The notes under the pieces: generated by a model | What the model was told of the DNA's origin: nothing | The model's database searches: none | What the model saw: only the letters and a program-made list of their open reading frames with translations | Made by a program: the position numbers and the translations under genes | Origin: Pleomorphomonas sp. T1.2MG-36 | GTDB lineage: Bacteria > Pseudomonadota > Alphaproteobacteria > Rhizobiales > Pleomorphomonadaceae | DNA: 40,857 bases | Assembly: GCF_950100655.1 (NCBI RefSeq) | Contig: NZ_CATNLY010000004.1 | Span: 1 to 40,857, forward strand | Reading direction: 5' to 3' | In this document: piece after piece, positions 7,629 to 14,817 of the stretch | Position numbering within the stretch: position 1 is the first letter of the stretch | Layout of the letters: the number at the start of each line of letters is the position of its first letter

Positions 7629-9325
7629 TGGAAGCGCGCGCCAATGAAACGCAGGTCCAGTATCACCGCCGCCGGGCCGAGGAGCTGAAGCGGGTTCGCC
7701 AGCCGTGGGAATCCACCTGGAGCGGCCTTGCCGATTTCGTGGCGCCGCACCGGCTGCGCCTGGAAGCGACCGACGAGCGGGCGATCTCTCGCAAGCGCAT
7801 TCTCGACCCCTCCGGCACCTTCGCCTGGCGGACGCTGGCGTCCGGCATGCACTCGGGGCTGACGTCGCCGGCCCGGCCGTGGTTCCGCTTTGCCACCACC
7901 GACCCCGAGCTTCGCGAGTGGGGCCCGGTGAAGCTGTGGGTGGACGAAGTGGAGGCGATCGAGCGGCGGATGTTCCAGCGCTCCAACGTCTACCCGGCCT
8001 TCCACGAGGGCTATGGCGACATCGGCCTGTTCGGCCAGTCCTGCGGCATCCTGATCGAGGGCAGCGACGACCCGCTGCACATGATCCAGCTGCTGCACGG
8101 CCGCTTCTGGATCGCCAGGGACGCCGAGGGCCGGGCGACGACGCTCTACCGCATGCTCCGCTGGTCGGTGGAGAAGATCGTGCGCCGGTTCGGCCTCGAC
8201 ACCATCTCCACCTCGATCCGCTCGGCCTATGACGCCGGCCGCTACGACCAGACCTTCGACATCTGGCACGCCATCGAGCCGCGCGTCGGCCGCGACCCGC
8301 AGAAGATCGACAAGCGCAACAAGCCGTTCCTCTCCAACTACTGGGAGGCCAACGGCAACAGCAACGATGGCCTGCTCGAGGAAAGCGGCTTCGACAGCAA
8401 CCCGATCATCTGCCCGCCGTGGCTCGTCTGCGGCGACGACACCTATGCGCAGTCGCCCGGCATGGACGCCATCGGCGACGTGAAGACGCTGCAGGCCATG
8501 GTGCGCGACAAGCTGGAGGTGATCGCCAAGCTGGCGCGGCCGCCGCTTCAGGGGCCGACGTCGCTGAACGGCAACCCGATGTCGCTGCTGCCCGGCGCCA
8601 TCACCTTCGTCGACGATCCGACGGGGAAGGGCCTCAGGCCGGTGATGGAGGCGAGTCCGCAGATCGGGCCGCTGCTCCAGGACATCGCCGAGACGCGGCA
8701 GCGCATCAACTCCGGTTTCTACGCCGACCTGTTTCTGATGCTGGCCAACATGGAGGGCATCCAGCCGCGCAACCAGTTCGAGATCGCCGAGCGCAAGGAA
8801 GAGAAGCTGCTGGCGCTCGGTCCGGTGCTGGAGAACATCTACAACAACCAGCTGGAACCCTGCGTCGACCGGGCCTTCGAGATCGGCCTCAAGCGCAACC
8901 TGTTCCCGCCGCCGCCGCGCGAGATCCAGAACCAGCGGCTGGCGGTGGAGTACATCTCGACGCTGGCCCAGGCCCAGAAGGCGGTGGCCACCGGCGCGGT
9001 GGAGCGGCTCGTCGGCTTCGCCAGCCAGTGGGCGGCGATGAAGCCCGACATCCTCGACAAGCTCGACGCCGACCAGTCGATCGACGTCTACGCCGACATG
9101 ATCGGCGCCCCGGCGGCGATCGTGGTGCCCGACGACAAGGTGCAGGAAGCGCGTGAGGCGCGGGCGCAACAGCAGCAGCAGGCGCAGATGGCCGAGATGG
9201 CGAAGACGGTTGCGCCGGCCATTTCCGCCGGGGCGGATGCGGTGCGGGCGGGCAAGGACGCGGGGATCGATCCGGCGGCGGCGCAGCAGCTGATGGCGCA
9301 GTTGGGGATTGGTGGGGGAGGCTGA
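7628..9325 (+). CDS. Phage portal / head-to-tail connector protein
   Basis: A 565-residue protein of the podovirus head-tail connector family (T7 gp8-like; Pfam Head-tail_con). Typical landmarks are the N-terminal YHRRRAEELKRVRQPWESTW, the following RILDPSGTFAWRTLASGMHSGLTSPARPWF block, and the later GYGDIGLFGQSCGILIEG. The Gln/Ala-rich C-terminus (residues about 500-530) fits the barrel/crown end of portals. Twelve copies would form the vertex through which terminase pumps DNA. The start ATG overlaps the stop of the preceding gene by one base; a GTG at 7625 is an alternative. The gene is full length and apparently intact. It is separated from the next head gene by about 500 bp of repeats. 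Confidence 0.9.
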   Translation: MEARANETQVQYHRRRAEELKRVRQPWESTWSGLADFVAPHRLRLEATDERAISRKRILDPSGTFAWRTLASGMHSGLTSPARPWFRFATTDPELREWGPVKLWVDEVEAIERRMFQRSNVYPAFHEGYGDIGLFGQSCGILIEGSDDPLHMIQLLHGRFWIARDAEGRATTLYRMLRWSVEKIVRRFGLDTISTSIRSAYDAGRYDQTFDIWHAIEPRVGRDPQKIDKRNKPFLSNYWEANGNSNDGLLEESGFDSNPIICPPWLVCGDDTYAQSPGMDAIGDVKTLQAMVRDKLEVIAKLARPPLQGPTSLNGNPMSLLPGAITFVDDPTGKGLRPVMEASPQIGPLLQDIAETRQRINSGFYADLFLMLANMEGIQPRNQFEIAERKEEKLLALGPVLENIYNNQLEPCVDRAFEIGLKRNLFPPPPREIQNQRLAVEYISTLAQAQKAVATGAVERLVGFASQWAAMKPDILDKLDADQSIDVYADMIGAPAAIVVPDDKVQEAREARAQQQQQAQMAEMAKTVAPAISAGADAVRAGKDAGIDPAAAQQLMAQLGIGGGG

Positions 9326-9339
9326 TATTGGCCGCAGCG

Positions 9340-9500
9340 TCTTCTCGTCCTGAGGTCCACCTTGCATTCGCACGCGAATGCAAGCGGCCTTCGCGGGGAT
9401 GATGAGCTATCTCTTTGTTTTCATTTATATAAAACTGTCATCCTGCGCGCAGGCGCAGGACCTCAGGCAGAATGAGGCAAGGGGTTGATATAGGGCGCTG
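9340..9500. repeat. Dispersed repeat unit with inserted 24-bp palindrome, short spacer
   Basis: The forward arm (about 9350-9398) contains the extra palindrome at 9361-9384, in the variant TTGCATTCG...CGAATGCAA. The AT-rich spacer is only about 38 bp. The reverse arm at 9436-9463 has stem CCTGCGC/GCGCAGG. It fills the first part of the gap between portal and Bbp19-like genes. Confidence 0.85.
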
Positions 9501-9540
9501 CGCGAAGGCAACGATGATGGGTGAGGGAATAGGAGTTTGA

Positions 9541-9770
9541 TAGTGGCCGCAGCGTCTTCTCGTCCTGAGGTCCTCGCCTTCGCAAGGATGACGAGATTGA
9601 TAGTTGCGGGCGCCTACCTATCCGACGGCTCGATAGTTGGGGCTCCATCTATCCGATAGCTTGATAGTTGCGGGCTCCACCTATCCGCTTGTTCCTAAAT
9701 ATCAATCTCCTGTCATCCTTGCGAAAGCGAGGACCTCGGGCCGAATGGGGCTAGGGGCTCATATCAGGCG
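9541..9770. repeat. Dispersed palindromic repeat unit plus short tandem motif
   Basis: Forward arm 9567-9593 and reverse arm 9711-9737. Within the spacer, a motif of the form TTGATAGTTG.GGGC..C.CCTATCCG occurs three times in tandem (around 9598-9626, 9630-9657 and 9660-9687). This local tandem expansion of the spacer is not seen in other units. Confidence 0.75.
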
Positions 9771-9835
9771 AGCTTCAACGGCGCGGACGCCGGATCGCGT
9801 GAACCAGTTTCTCCAATCAAATCAATAGGTGATCG

Positions 9836-10207
9836 ATGCTCGATGAGTTCGAAGCGCGTGAGGCGCGGGATGTTGAGGCGCGGAAACACGCTGCCGAGGA
9901 GGAGGCCGATCTGCGGGAGGCTTTCCGGCTGATGATGGACACGGCCGAGGGCAAGCGGGTGGTGTTCTGGCTGCTGGGCCGGGCCGGGCTCTACGCCAAT
10001 GCCTTCGATGCCGGCAGCGAGGCGGCCGAGCGCTATCGCCTGGGGCGGCAATCCCTCGGCCTCGAAATCCTGCAGAAGCTCGATCTGGTGGATGCGCGGC
10101 TCTACCCGCGCCTGCTCTTGGAGCGCGGCGAGGCGCGGGAACTGGAACGGGCCGCCCGGGATGCCGGCGGCAAGGCGCGTGAAGATGGGGATGATCAATA
10201 TGCTTGA
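9836..10207 (+). CDS. Bbp19-like phage protein
   Basis: A 123-residue mostly helical protein. The central block GKRVVFWLLGRAGLYANAF, followed by YRLGRQSLGLEILQKLDLVD, matches the Bbp19-like domain found between portal and scaffold genes of BPP-1-like podoviruses. The role is not established experimentally as far as I know; its constant position suggests a head-assembly function. The N-terminus is a charged coiled-coil-like stretch (EAREARDVEARKHAAEEEAD). Its stop overlaps the start of the scaffold gene by 8 bp. Confidence 0.8.
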   Translation: MLDEFEAREARDVEARKHAAEEEADLREAFRLMMDTAEGKRVVFWLLGRAGLYANAFDAGSEAAERYRLGRQSLGLEILQKLDLVDARLYPRLLLERGEARELERAARDAGGKAREDGDDQYA

Positions 10208-10919
10208 GCGATGGATTGTTGGTGCGGCGGTGTTCGCGCCTGAAGGCGACGGCATGGGCGGCGATGCCGGCGCGGCGCCGGAGAGTTTGATGTTCCCGAG
10301 CGAGGCGGCGCCGTCCGAGGCTGGGGGCGACGACGCCGGCTCGGCGCCGGACCATGACGGCGGGCGCAATCCGCCAGAAGCCAAGGACCGAGCCAAGGAC
10401 GGCGCCAAGGACGAGACCGACGCCCCCGACCCGGCCGACGAAATTCCGGAAGACGGCCGCTACGACTTCAACCTGCCCGAGGGCATGGCGATCGACGAGA
10501 AGCTGGCCGAGGCGATGTCGCCGGTGCTGAAAGACATCGGCCTGACGCGCGGCCAGGCGCAGGTGCTGGCCGGTGCGCTCGCCGCCCATCGTCAGGCGGA
10601 GGCTGCCCATGGCGCCCACGAGTGGGCCGACATCCAGACCGGATGGGTCAACTCGGCCCGCAAGGATGCCGAGATCGGCGGCGCCCGCTGGGATGCCTCG
10701 GTGGCCACCGCGCAGGGGGCGCTCGCCCGCTTCGGCACGCCGGGGCTCCGCACGTTTCTCACCGAAAGTGGCGGCGGAAACCACCCGGAAGTTATCCGGT
10801 TCATGGCGCGCGTCGGAAGCGCGATCGCCGAAGACCGGCCGGAGAGCGGCGGGGCAGGGGCAGGACGCCCCCGAGAGGCCGCCCACCTGCTGTTTCCGAG
10901 CGACAAGCCCAAGGGGTAA
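10200..10919 (+). CDS. Phage capsid scaffolding / assembly protein
   Basis: A 239-residue protein. It has a low-complexity acidic Ala/Asp/Glu-rich N-terminal half (residues about 15-80), then helical segments (IGLTRGQAQVLAGALAAHRQ, KDAEIGGARWDASVATAQGA) and the conserved end LTESGGGNHPEVIRFMARVG. That end is characteristic of scaffold proteins preceding the major capsid gene in BPP-1-like phages. The ATG at 10200 overlaps the preceding gene and has GGGG 9 bp upstream; ATG at 10191 is an alternative. The open frame runs back to 9999 but that part is the shadow of the Bbp19-like gene. It would template procapsid assembly and leave before maturation. The capsid gene begins 7 bp later. Confidence 0.8.
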   Translation: MLERWIVGAAVFAPEGDGMGGDAGAAPESLMFPSEAAPSEAGGDDAGSAPDHDGGRNPPEAKDRAKDGAKDETDAPDPADEIPEDGRYDFNLPEGMAIDEKLAEAMSPVLKDIGLTRGQAQVLAGALAAHRQAEAAHGAHEWADIQTGWVNSARKDAEIGGARWDASVATAQGALARFGTPGLRTFLTESGGGNHPEVIRFMARVGSAIAEDRPESGGAGAGRPREAAHLLFPSDKPKG

Positions 10920-10926
10920 ATGACAC

Positions 10927-11976
10927 ATGGCCACCGTTGGCACCTACTACCCGAACCTGATCGACGCGCAGAAGCAGAGCGCCGAGGGCACGGTTCTCGA
11001 AATCCTGTCGCAGCAGAATCCGGTGCTGGACGACGCGATGGTCACCGTCTGCAACCAGCAGGCCATCCATCGCCACATGATCCGCACCGGCCTGCCGTCC
11101 GTCGCCTGGGGGCGCCTCTACAAGGGCGTGCCGCAGTCGAAGGCCACCGTGCAGCAGGTGGACGACACCACCGGCTTCCTGGAAGCGCGCTCGGAGATCG
11201 ACGTGCGCCTGCTGGCGCTCGCGAAAGACGCCGCCAAGCAGCGCCTCGTCGACAGCGCGCCGTTCCTCGAGGCGATGAACCAGGAGATGGCGACCGGCAT
11301 CTTCTACCACGACGTCGCCACCACGCCGGAGAAGTTCAAGGGCCTCGCCGCCCGCTACAACGCCTATTACGACGGCCCGAACGCCACCAAGCCCAACGTC
11401 GCCGCCGGACAGGTGATCGACGGCGGCGGCCGCGGCGCCGACAACACCTCGATCTGGTTCGTCACCTGGGGCGACCATGCGACCTCGCTCCTGACGCCCG
11501 AGGGCATCCCCACCGGCGTTCAGGTGCAGGACAAGGGCGAGGAGGTGACGCTGGATGCCGCCGGCAACAAGTTCTACGTCAAGTCGACGCTGTTCTCCTG
11601 GCATGTCGGTATGTTCGTGAAGGACTGGCGCTACAACGCCCGCATCGCCAACATCGACGTGTCCGACATGATGGCGGGCTCGGTGGACATCTGGAAGCTG
11701 CTGCGTGAGGCCTACTATCGCCTGCAGTCGCGCCGGCTGAATGCCACGTCGAGCCGCATCGCCATCTACATGAACCGCGACGTGCTGGAAGTGCTGGACG
11801 CCCAGTCGTCCGACCGGTCGCTCACGACCAACGCCGGCAGCTACAACTACAACGCCCCGGGCCTCAAGCGCGACAGCGTCGAGGGCAAGGAAGTGCTGAC
11901 CTATCGCGGCATTCCGATCCGGGAAACCGATGCTCTCCTGAACACCGAGGCCGCGTTGCCGGCGTATGCGGGCTAA
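10927..11976 (+). CDS. Phage major capsid protein
   Basis: A 349-residue protein of the major capsid family found in BPP-1-like podoviruses. It begins MATVGTYYPNLIDAQKQSAE and contains VLEILSQQNPVLDDAMV, FLEAMNQEMATGIFYHD and WRYNARIANIDVSDM, all typical of this family. The length fits a HK97-fold capsid subunit without a long delta domain. It is preceded by the scaffold gene (7 bp) and followed by the cement-protein gene, the standard order. No frameshift or stop interrupts it, so capsids could in principle still be made. Confidence 0.88.
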   Translation: MATVGTYYPNLIDAQKQSAEGTVLEILSQQNPVLDDAMVTVCNQQAIHRHMIRTGLPSVAWGRLYKGVPQSKATVQQVDDTTGFLEARSEIDVRLLALAKDAAKQRLVDSAPFLEAMNQEMATGIFYHDVATTPEKFKGLAARYNAYYDGPNATKPNVAAGQVIDGGGRGADNTSIWFVTWGDHATSLLTPEGIPTGVQVQDKGEEVTLDAAGNKFYVKSTLFSWHVGMFVKDWRYNARIANIDVSDMMAGSVDIWKLLREAYYRLQSRRLNATSSRIAIYMNRDVLEVLDAQSSDRSLTTNAGSYNYNAPGLKRDSVEGKEVLTYRGIPIRETDALLNTEAALPAYAG

Positions 11977-11992
11977 CCGCCGAGTTCCGAAA

Positions 11993-12028
11993 GTGCCCGC
12001 TCCGGCGGGCGCCCTTCTCCCCGCTTTT
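11993..12028 (+). terminator. Terminator-like hairpin between capsid and cement genes
   Basis: GTGCCCGC (11993-12000), loop TCCG, GCGGGCGC (12005-12012): an 8-bp stem with one G-T pair, then CCTTCTCCCCGCTTTTT ending in a T-run at 12024-12028. The T-run lies 12 bp past the stem, so partial termination or 3'-end protection giving extra capsid mRNA is likelier than a full stop. Confidence 0.5.
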
Positions 12029-12042
12029 TCAAGGACATCCAA

Positions 12043-12465
12043 ATGATCCTGGACACTCAGGCGCTGTTCTCGGACGCTCAGCCCGTCACGGCGACGGTCG
12101 CCTCCACCAACACCATCGACTTCGGCCCGATCTCGCCGGCCACCCGCAATTTCGACGTCGGCAAGGGCGACGACGTGGCGCTGCTGGTGCAGGTGGTGGA
12201 GGACTTCAACAACCTCACCTCGCTGCAGATCGACCTGGAGCTCGACAGCACCCCCACCTTCACGCCCGACCGCGTCATCCCGCTCGCCACCGTGCCGCTC
12301 GCCCAGCTGAAGGCCGGCTCGCAGATCGCCCGCGACGGCCTGCCGCGCGGCCTGACCCTGCAGTACGGCCGCCTCAAGTACACGGTGTCGGGCACGGCGC
12401 CGACCACGGGCAAGATCACCGCCGGCGTGGTGGCCGGCGTGCAGTCCAACGGAGTGGCGATCTGA
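12043..12465 (+). CDS. Bbp16-like capsid cement (decoration) protein
   Basis: A 140-residue beta-rich protein beginning MILDTQALFSDAQPVTATVASTN, the typical start of the Bbp16 family, which decorates and stabilises BPP-1-like capsids. The central part (LLVQVVEDFNNLTSLQIDLE) and the end (YTVSGTAPTTGKITAGVV) complete the match. It directly follows the major capsid protein, as in related phages. Its TGA shares one base with the ATG of the next gene (TGATG), indicating coupled translation. Confidence 0.85.
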   Translation: MILDTQALFSDAQPVTATVASTNTIDFGPISPATRNFDVGKGDDVALLVQVVEDFNNLTSLQIDLELDSTPTFTPDRVIPLATVPLAQLKAGSQIARDGLPRGLTLQYGRLKYTVSGTAPTTGKITAGVVAGVQSNGVAI

Positions 12466-12764
12466 TGCGCGTCACCGCCGTCCGCAAGGGCTACTTCGGC
12501 GGCAAGATCCGCGACGCCGGGGAGGCCTTCGACCTTCCCGACGCGCTGATGCGGGACGGGCTGAAGCCGTCGTGGGTGGAAGCGGAGGGGGAGACGCCCG
12601 CGCCGCTTCCTCCGGATGGCGAGGGCGAGGCGGTCTCGGCCCCGCGCAAGCGCGGGAGGAAACCGAAGGCGACAAGCGCGCCGGACGCCCCCGAAGGCAA
12701 CGGCCTGACGGAAGCCCTCGGCGGCCCCCCGCCGGATTGGCTGCCGGGAGATCTTGGCGACTGA
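12465..12764 (+). CDS. Small phage structural-module protein with basic AT-hook-like tail
   Basis: A 99-residue protein. The first 45 residues (MRVTAVRKGYFGGKIRDAGEAFDLPD...) form a small beta-type domain with 'KGYFGG..R.PGE.F', as seen in short proteins next to capsid-cement genes. The rest is a disordered Pro/Ala/Glu linker holding PRKRGRKPKA, which looks like an AT-hook DNA-binding motif. Function is unknown. It closes the phage operon, since a very strong terminator begins 17 bp after its stop. Confidence 0.7.
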   Translation: MRVTAVRKGYFGGKIRDAGEAFDLPDALMRDGLKPSWVEAEGETPAPLPPDGEGEAVSAPRKRGRKPKATSAPDAPEGNGLTEALGGPPPDWLPGDLGD

Positions 12765-12780
12765 GAGAAGGCGAATGAGA

Positions 12781-12812
12781 CAGGCGGGCTCCGGCCCGCC
12801 TGAGCTTTTTTT
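12781..12812 (+). terminator. Strong intrinsic terminator of the phage head operon
   Basis: CAGGCGGGC (12781-12789), loop TCCG, GCCCGCCTG (12794-12802): a perfect 9-bp GC-rich stem, then AGC and seven T's (12806-12812). This is a textbook Rho-independent terminator and marks the end of the head module. Confidence 0.93.
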
Positions 12813-12819
12813 GGGGGGG

Positions 12820-13085
12820 AGCGCTATATCGGCGTACCGCCCCTTTCTGCCTGAGGTCCTCGCCTTCGCAAGGATGACAATTTATATAAACGATACAATC
12901 GGTTAGGTGGTCGTAAGAGTTCCTAACGGCCTCACCGCCCCATGTGGAACACGCCGACCTGCGAGAGTAGGCGAAAACATCTATCCAGTTGTTCCATATA
13001 TATAAATTGTCATCCTTGCGAAGGCGAGGACCTCGGGCAGAACGGAGCGATCGGCCGATATAGATCTCCCACGAACTCCACCAAC
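12820..13085. repeat. Dispersed palindromic repeat unit (paired arms)
   Basis: Forward arm 12853-12879, reverse arm 13008-13034, spacer of about 129 bp. The inner flanks TTTATATAAACGATACAATCGG and, inverted, CCAGTTGTTCCATATATATAAA are also related, so the inverted repeat extends well beyond the hairpins. It fills the gap between the phage terminator and the GIY-YIG gene. Confidence 0.85.
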
Positions 13086-13106
13086 GCCAATATAGATCTC
13101 CCCCCT

Positions 13107-13397
13107 TCACCCCATGATCGTCTCGAAGAGATCCTCCCAACTTGGGTTCATCTCCTCGATCGCCTTGATCTTCCACTCGCGTTTCCAGTGCTTCACCTGT
13201 TTCTCGCGCGCGATGGCGTCAACGATCTCGTCGTAGTCCTCGTACCAGACCAGCCGCGTGCAGTTGTAGCTGTCGGTGAACCCACGATAGACGTGAGTGC
13301 GATGCTCCCAGATGCGCCCCTCCAGATCGGAGGTGACGCCGACGTAGAGCACGCCCTGCGGCTTGTTGGTGACGATGTAGACCCAGCCCGGATTCAT
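13107..13397 (-). CDS. GIY-YIG nuclease superfamily protein
   Basis: A 96-residue single-domain GIY-YIG protein. The motif pair VYIVT (Y7) ... YVGVTSDLEGRIWEHR (Y18, G20, R28, H32) and the C-terminal NPSWEDLFETI are typical of the short bacterial YhbQ/URI-like subfamily often called putative endonuclease. The glutamate in AIAREKQVKHW fits the catalytic Glu region. Such proteins are widespread in Hyphomicrobiales in many copies; some act in DNA repair, most are uncharacterised. The gene stands alone between two repeat units and is transcribed against its surroundings. Confidence 0.88.
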   Translation of the reverse strand: MNPGWVYIVTNKPQGVLYVGVTSDLEGRIWEHRTHVYRGFTDSYNCTRLVWYEDYDEIVDAIAREKQVKHWKREWKIKAIEEMNPSWEDLFETIMG

Positions 13398-13429
13398 GGG
13401 GCGAGCTTTGCGGAAATGCGAGGGGTGTG

Positions 13430-13710
13430 CAAGGGAGACCTATATAGGCCGCTCGCCTCTTTCGGCCTGAGGTACACCTTGAATTCGCTCGCGAATTCAA
13501 GCGGCCTTCGCAAGGATGACAATTTATATATATGTAACAATCGGATAGCGGCGTGCCTGAACCTCTAAGCGCCATGCTCCTCATCGTGGCGGTGATCGCG
13601 TTTGGGGGCTTCGCGCAACGCTCATCCCACTGACACCTCTATATAAATCTGTCATCCTTGCGAAGGCGAGGACCTCAGGCAGGAAGGGGTGGTACGCTGA
13701 TATCGGGCAC
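13430..13710. repeat. Dispersed repeat unit with inserted 24-bp palindrome
   Basis: The forward arm 13469-13526 carries the palindrome at 13478-13501 (CTTGAATTCGC...GCGAATTCAAG). The reverse arm is at 13650-13676 and the spacer is about 124 bp. Nothing gene-like was found in the rest of the 13398-14020 gap apart from the CtrA box described separately. Confidence 0.85.
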
Positions 13711-13880
13711 CCCTTGGACGCCCATTCAGCGCGCACCGCGCGATCCACCCCGTTCACCCACCACCTGTACTTACTTCTCCCATACCCGCCAAAGTATATC
13801 CGCCAAATCCCGTGCGCCGGTGCAACACCTCCCAGCGAAGTCGAGACATATGACCATCTCTGCGCCTCAAGCTTCGCCGT

Positions 13881-13896
13881 TTAACGAAGCGTTAAC
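13881..13896 (+). promoter_or_regulatory. CtrA binding box
   Basis: TTAA (13881-13884), seven bases CGAAGCG, TTAAC (13892-13896) matches the full alphaproteobacterial CtrA consensus TTAA-N7-TTAAC. It lies about 125-155 bp upstream of the transglutaminase-like gene, the only candidate target. The consensus match is direct; occupancy by CtrA is inference. Confidence 0.6.
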
Positions 13897-14020
13897 CAAT
13901 CTAGACGGCTAACTGGGGGCAGGACGCAAGGAAGCGCTCGCGGGATTACATGCCCGGAGAAGACCAGGACCATCACGGGGCGGCACACGTAGTGCGCCGG
14001 ATTCGGTTTCATCCCGATAG

Positions 14021-14614
14021 TTGGGGAGGCCGCGATGCGTCAAGTCTACTCACCAAGTCCACATTTGCACTGGCTTGTCCGCGGGGTGTTTCTTGACCTC
14101 TGTTCTCGCTCTTCTCGCCGGACTCTACGCGGCCCAGGCTGCAGGCCCGAACGGCTTCTACGACATGTGCGCCGTCTCGGCGGACGAGTGCCGTCCGGTG
14201 GCGGCGACGCGCAGCCTCGACCTGGCCGAGGTCGAGCGGATCAACCGCGCGGTGAATGGCGAGATCCGCCCCGAGGTGGAGCCGGCGGGCGTCGACGTCT
14301 GGCGGATCGGGCCGAGGAACGGCGACTGCGACGACTACGTGATGACCAAGCGCCACCGGCTGATCGCCGCCGGGCTCGGCAGCGCCGAGGCGCGGGTTGC
14401 CGTGGGGGTGGCCAAGGGGCAGCTCCACGCCGTGCTGGTGGTGCACCTCGGGCCCGAGTTCTACGTGCTCGACAACCTGACCGACGAGATGCTGCCGGTA
14501 GAGCGGTCGGCCGTGCGCATTCTCACCGTGCAGTCGCCGGCCAACCCGCGCGACTGGCAGACGGCGCCGGGCAGCACGAGCGGCGCCGGGCAGGCGGTGG
14601 CGGCGGGGCGCTAG
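14021..14614 (+). CDS. Transglutaminase-like cysteine peptidase (BTLCP), doubtful start
   Basis: A periplasmic bacterial transglutaminase-like cysteine proteinase (Pfam Peptidase_C93-type, COG3672). The catalytic triad is visible: Cys103 in NGDCDDYV, His136 in LHAVLVV and Asp151 in YVLDNL. A signal-peptide core LTSVLALLAGLYAAQAA precedes the mature part. In the catalytic frame the only upstream starts are TTG codons (14021 or later). A far better start, ATG at 14035 with GGGGAGG 5 bp upstream, is in a different frame and would join this frame near 14094 if one base were removed (LVRGVF then LTSVLALLAG). So either the gene has a one-base insertion in its signal peptide or uses a TTG start. A CtrA box lies upstream. 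Confidence 0.75.
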   Translation: MGRPRCVKSTHQVHICTGLSAGCFLTSVLALLAGLYAAQAAGPNGFYDMCAVSADECRPVAATRSLDLAEVERINRAVNGEIRPEVEPAGVDVWRIGPRNGDCDDYVMTKRHRLIAAGLGSAEARVAVGVAKGQLHAVLVVHLGPEFYVLDNLTDEMLPVERSAVRILTVQSPANPRDWQTAPGSTSGAGQAVAAGR

Positions 14615-14731
14615 AGCGCTGTTCGATCTGATTGAATCAGATCGGCGCTCCAAGCTCTTGTTCGTGAAGCATCATCTTTTCGATCCTCGTTTCACTCCGG
14701 TCGGATGATGCTCTAGCGGCGCTCTAGCGGC
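14611..14731. repeat. MITE-like palindromic element bounded by CTAGAGC/GCTCTAG
   Basis: Ends CTAGAGC (14611-14617) and GCTCTAG (14710-14716) are inverted copies. Inside, GAGCGC...GATCTGATT-G-AATCAGATC...GCGCTC (14614-14650) forms a long hairpin, and AGCATCATC (14668-14676) pairs with GATGATGCT (14704-14712). This matches the style of the intergenic GATCTGATT/AATCAGATC elements common in Rhizobiales. The left end overlaps and supplies the TAG stop (14612-14614) of the peptidase gene. The right end is duplicated in tandem (GCTCTAGCGGC at 14710-14720 and 14721-14731). Confidence 0.75.
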
Positions 14732-14817
14732 GCCGGAACGGCGAAAACCCGCCCGCCCCTAGTGTGTCTTCCGAAAGCGCCGGACGAGCGATCCGGCCGT
14801 TGTTCAGGAGACACGAC

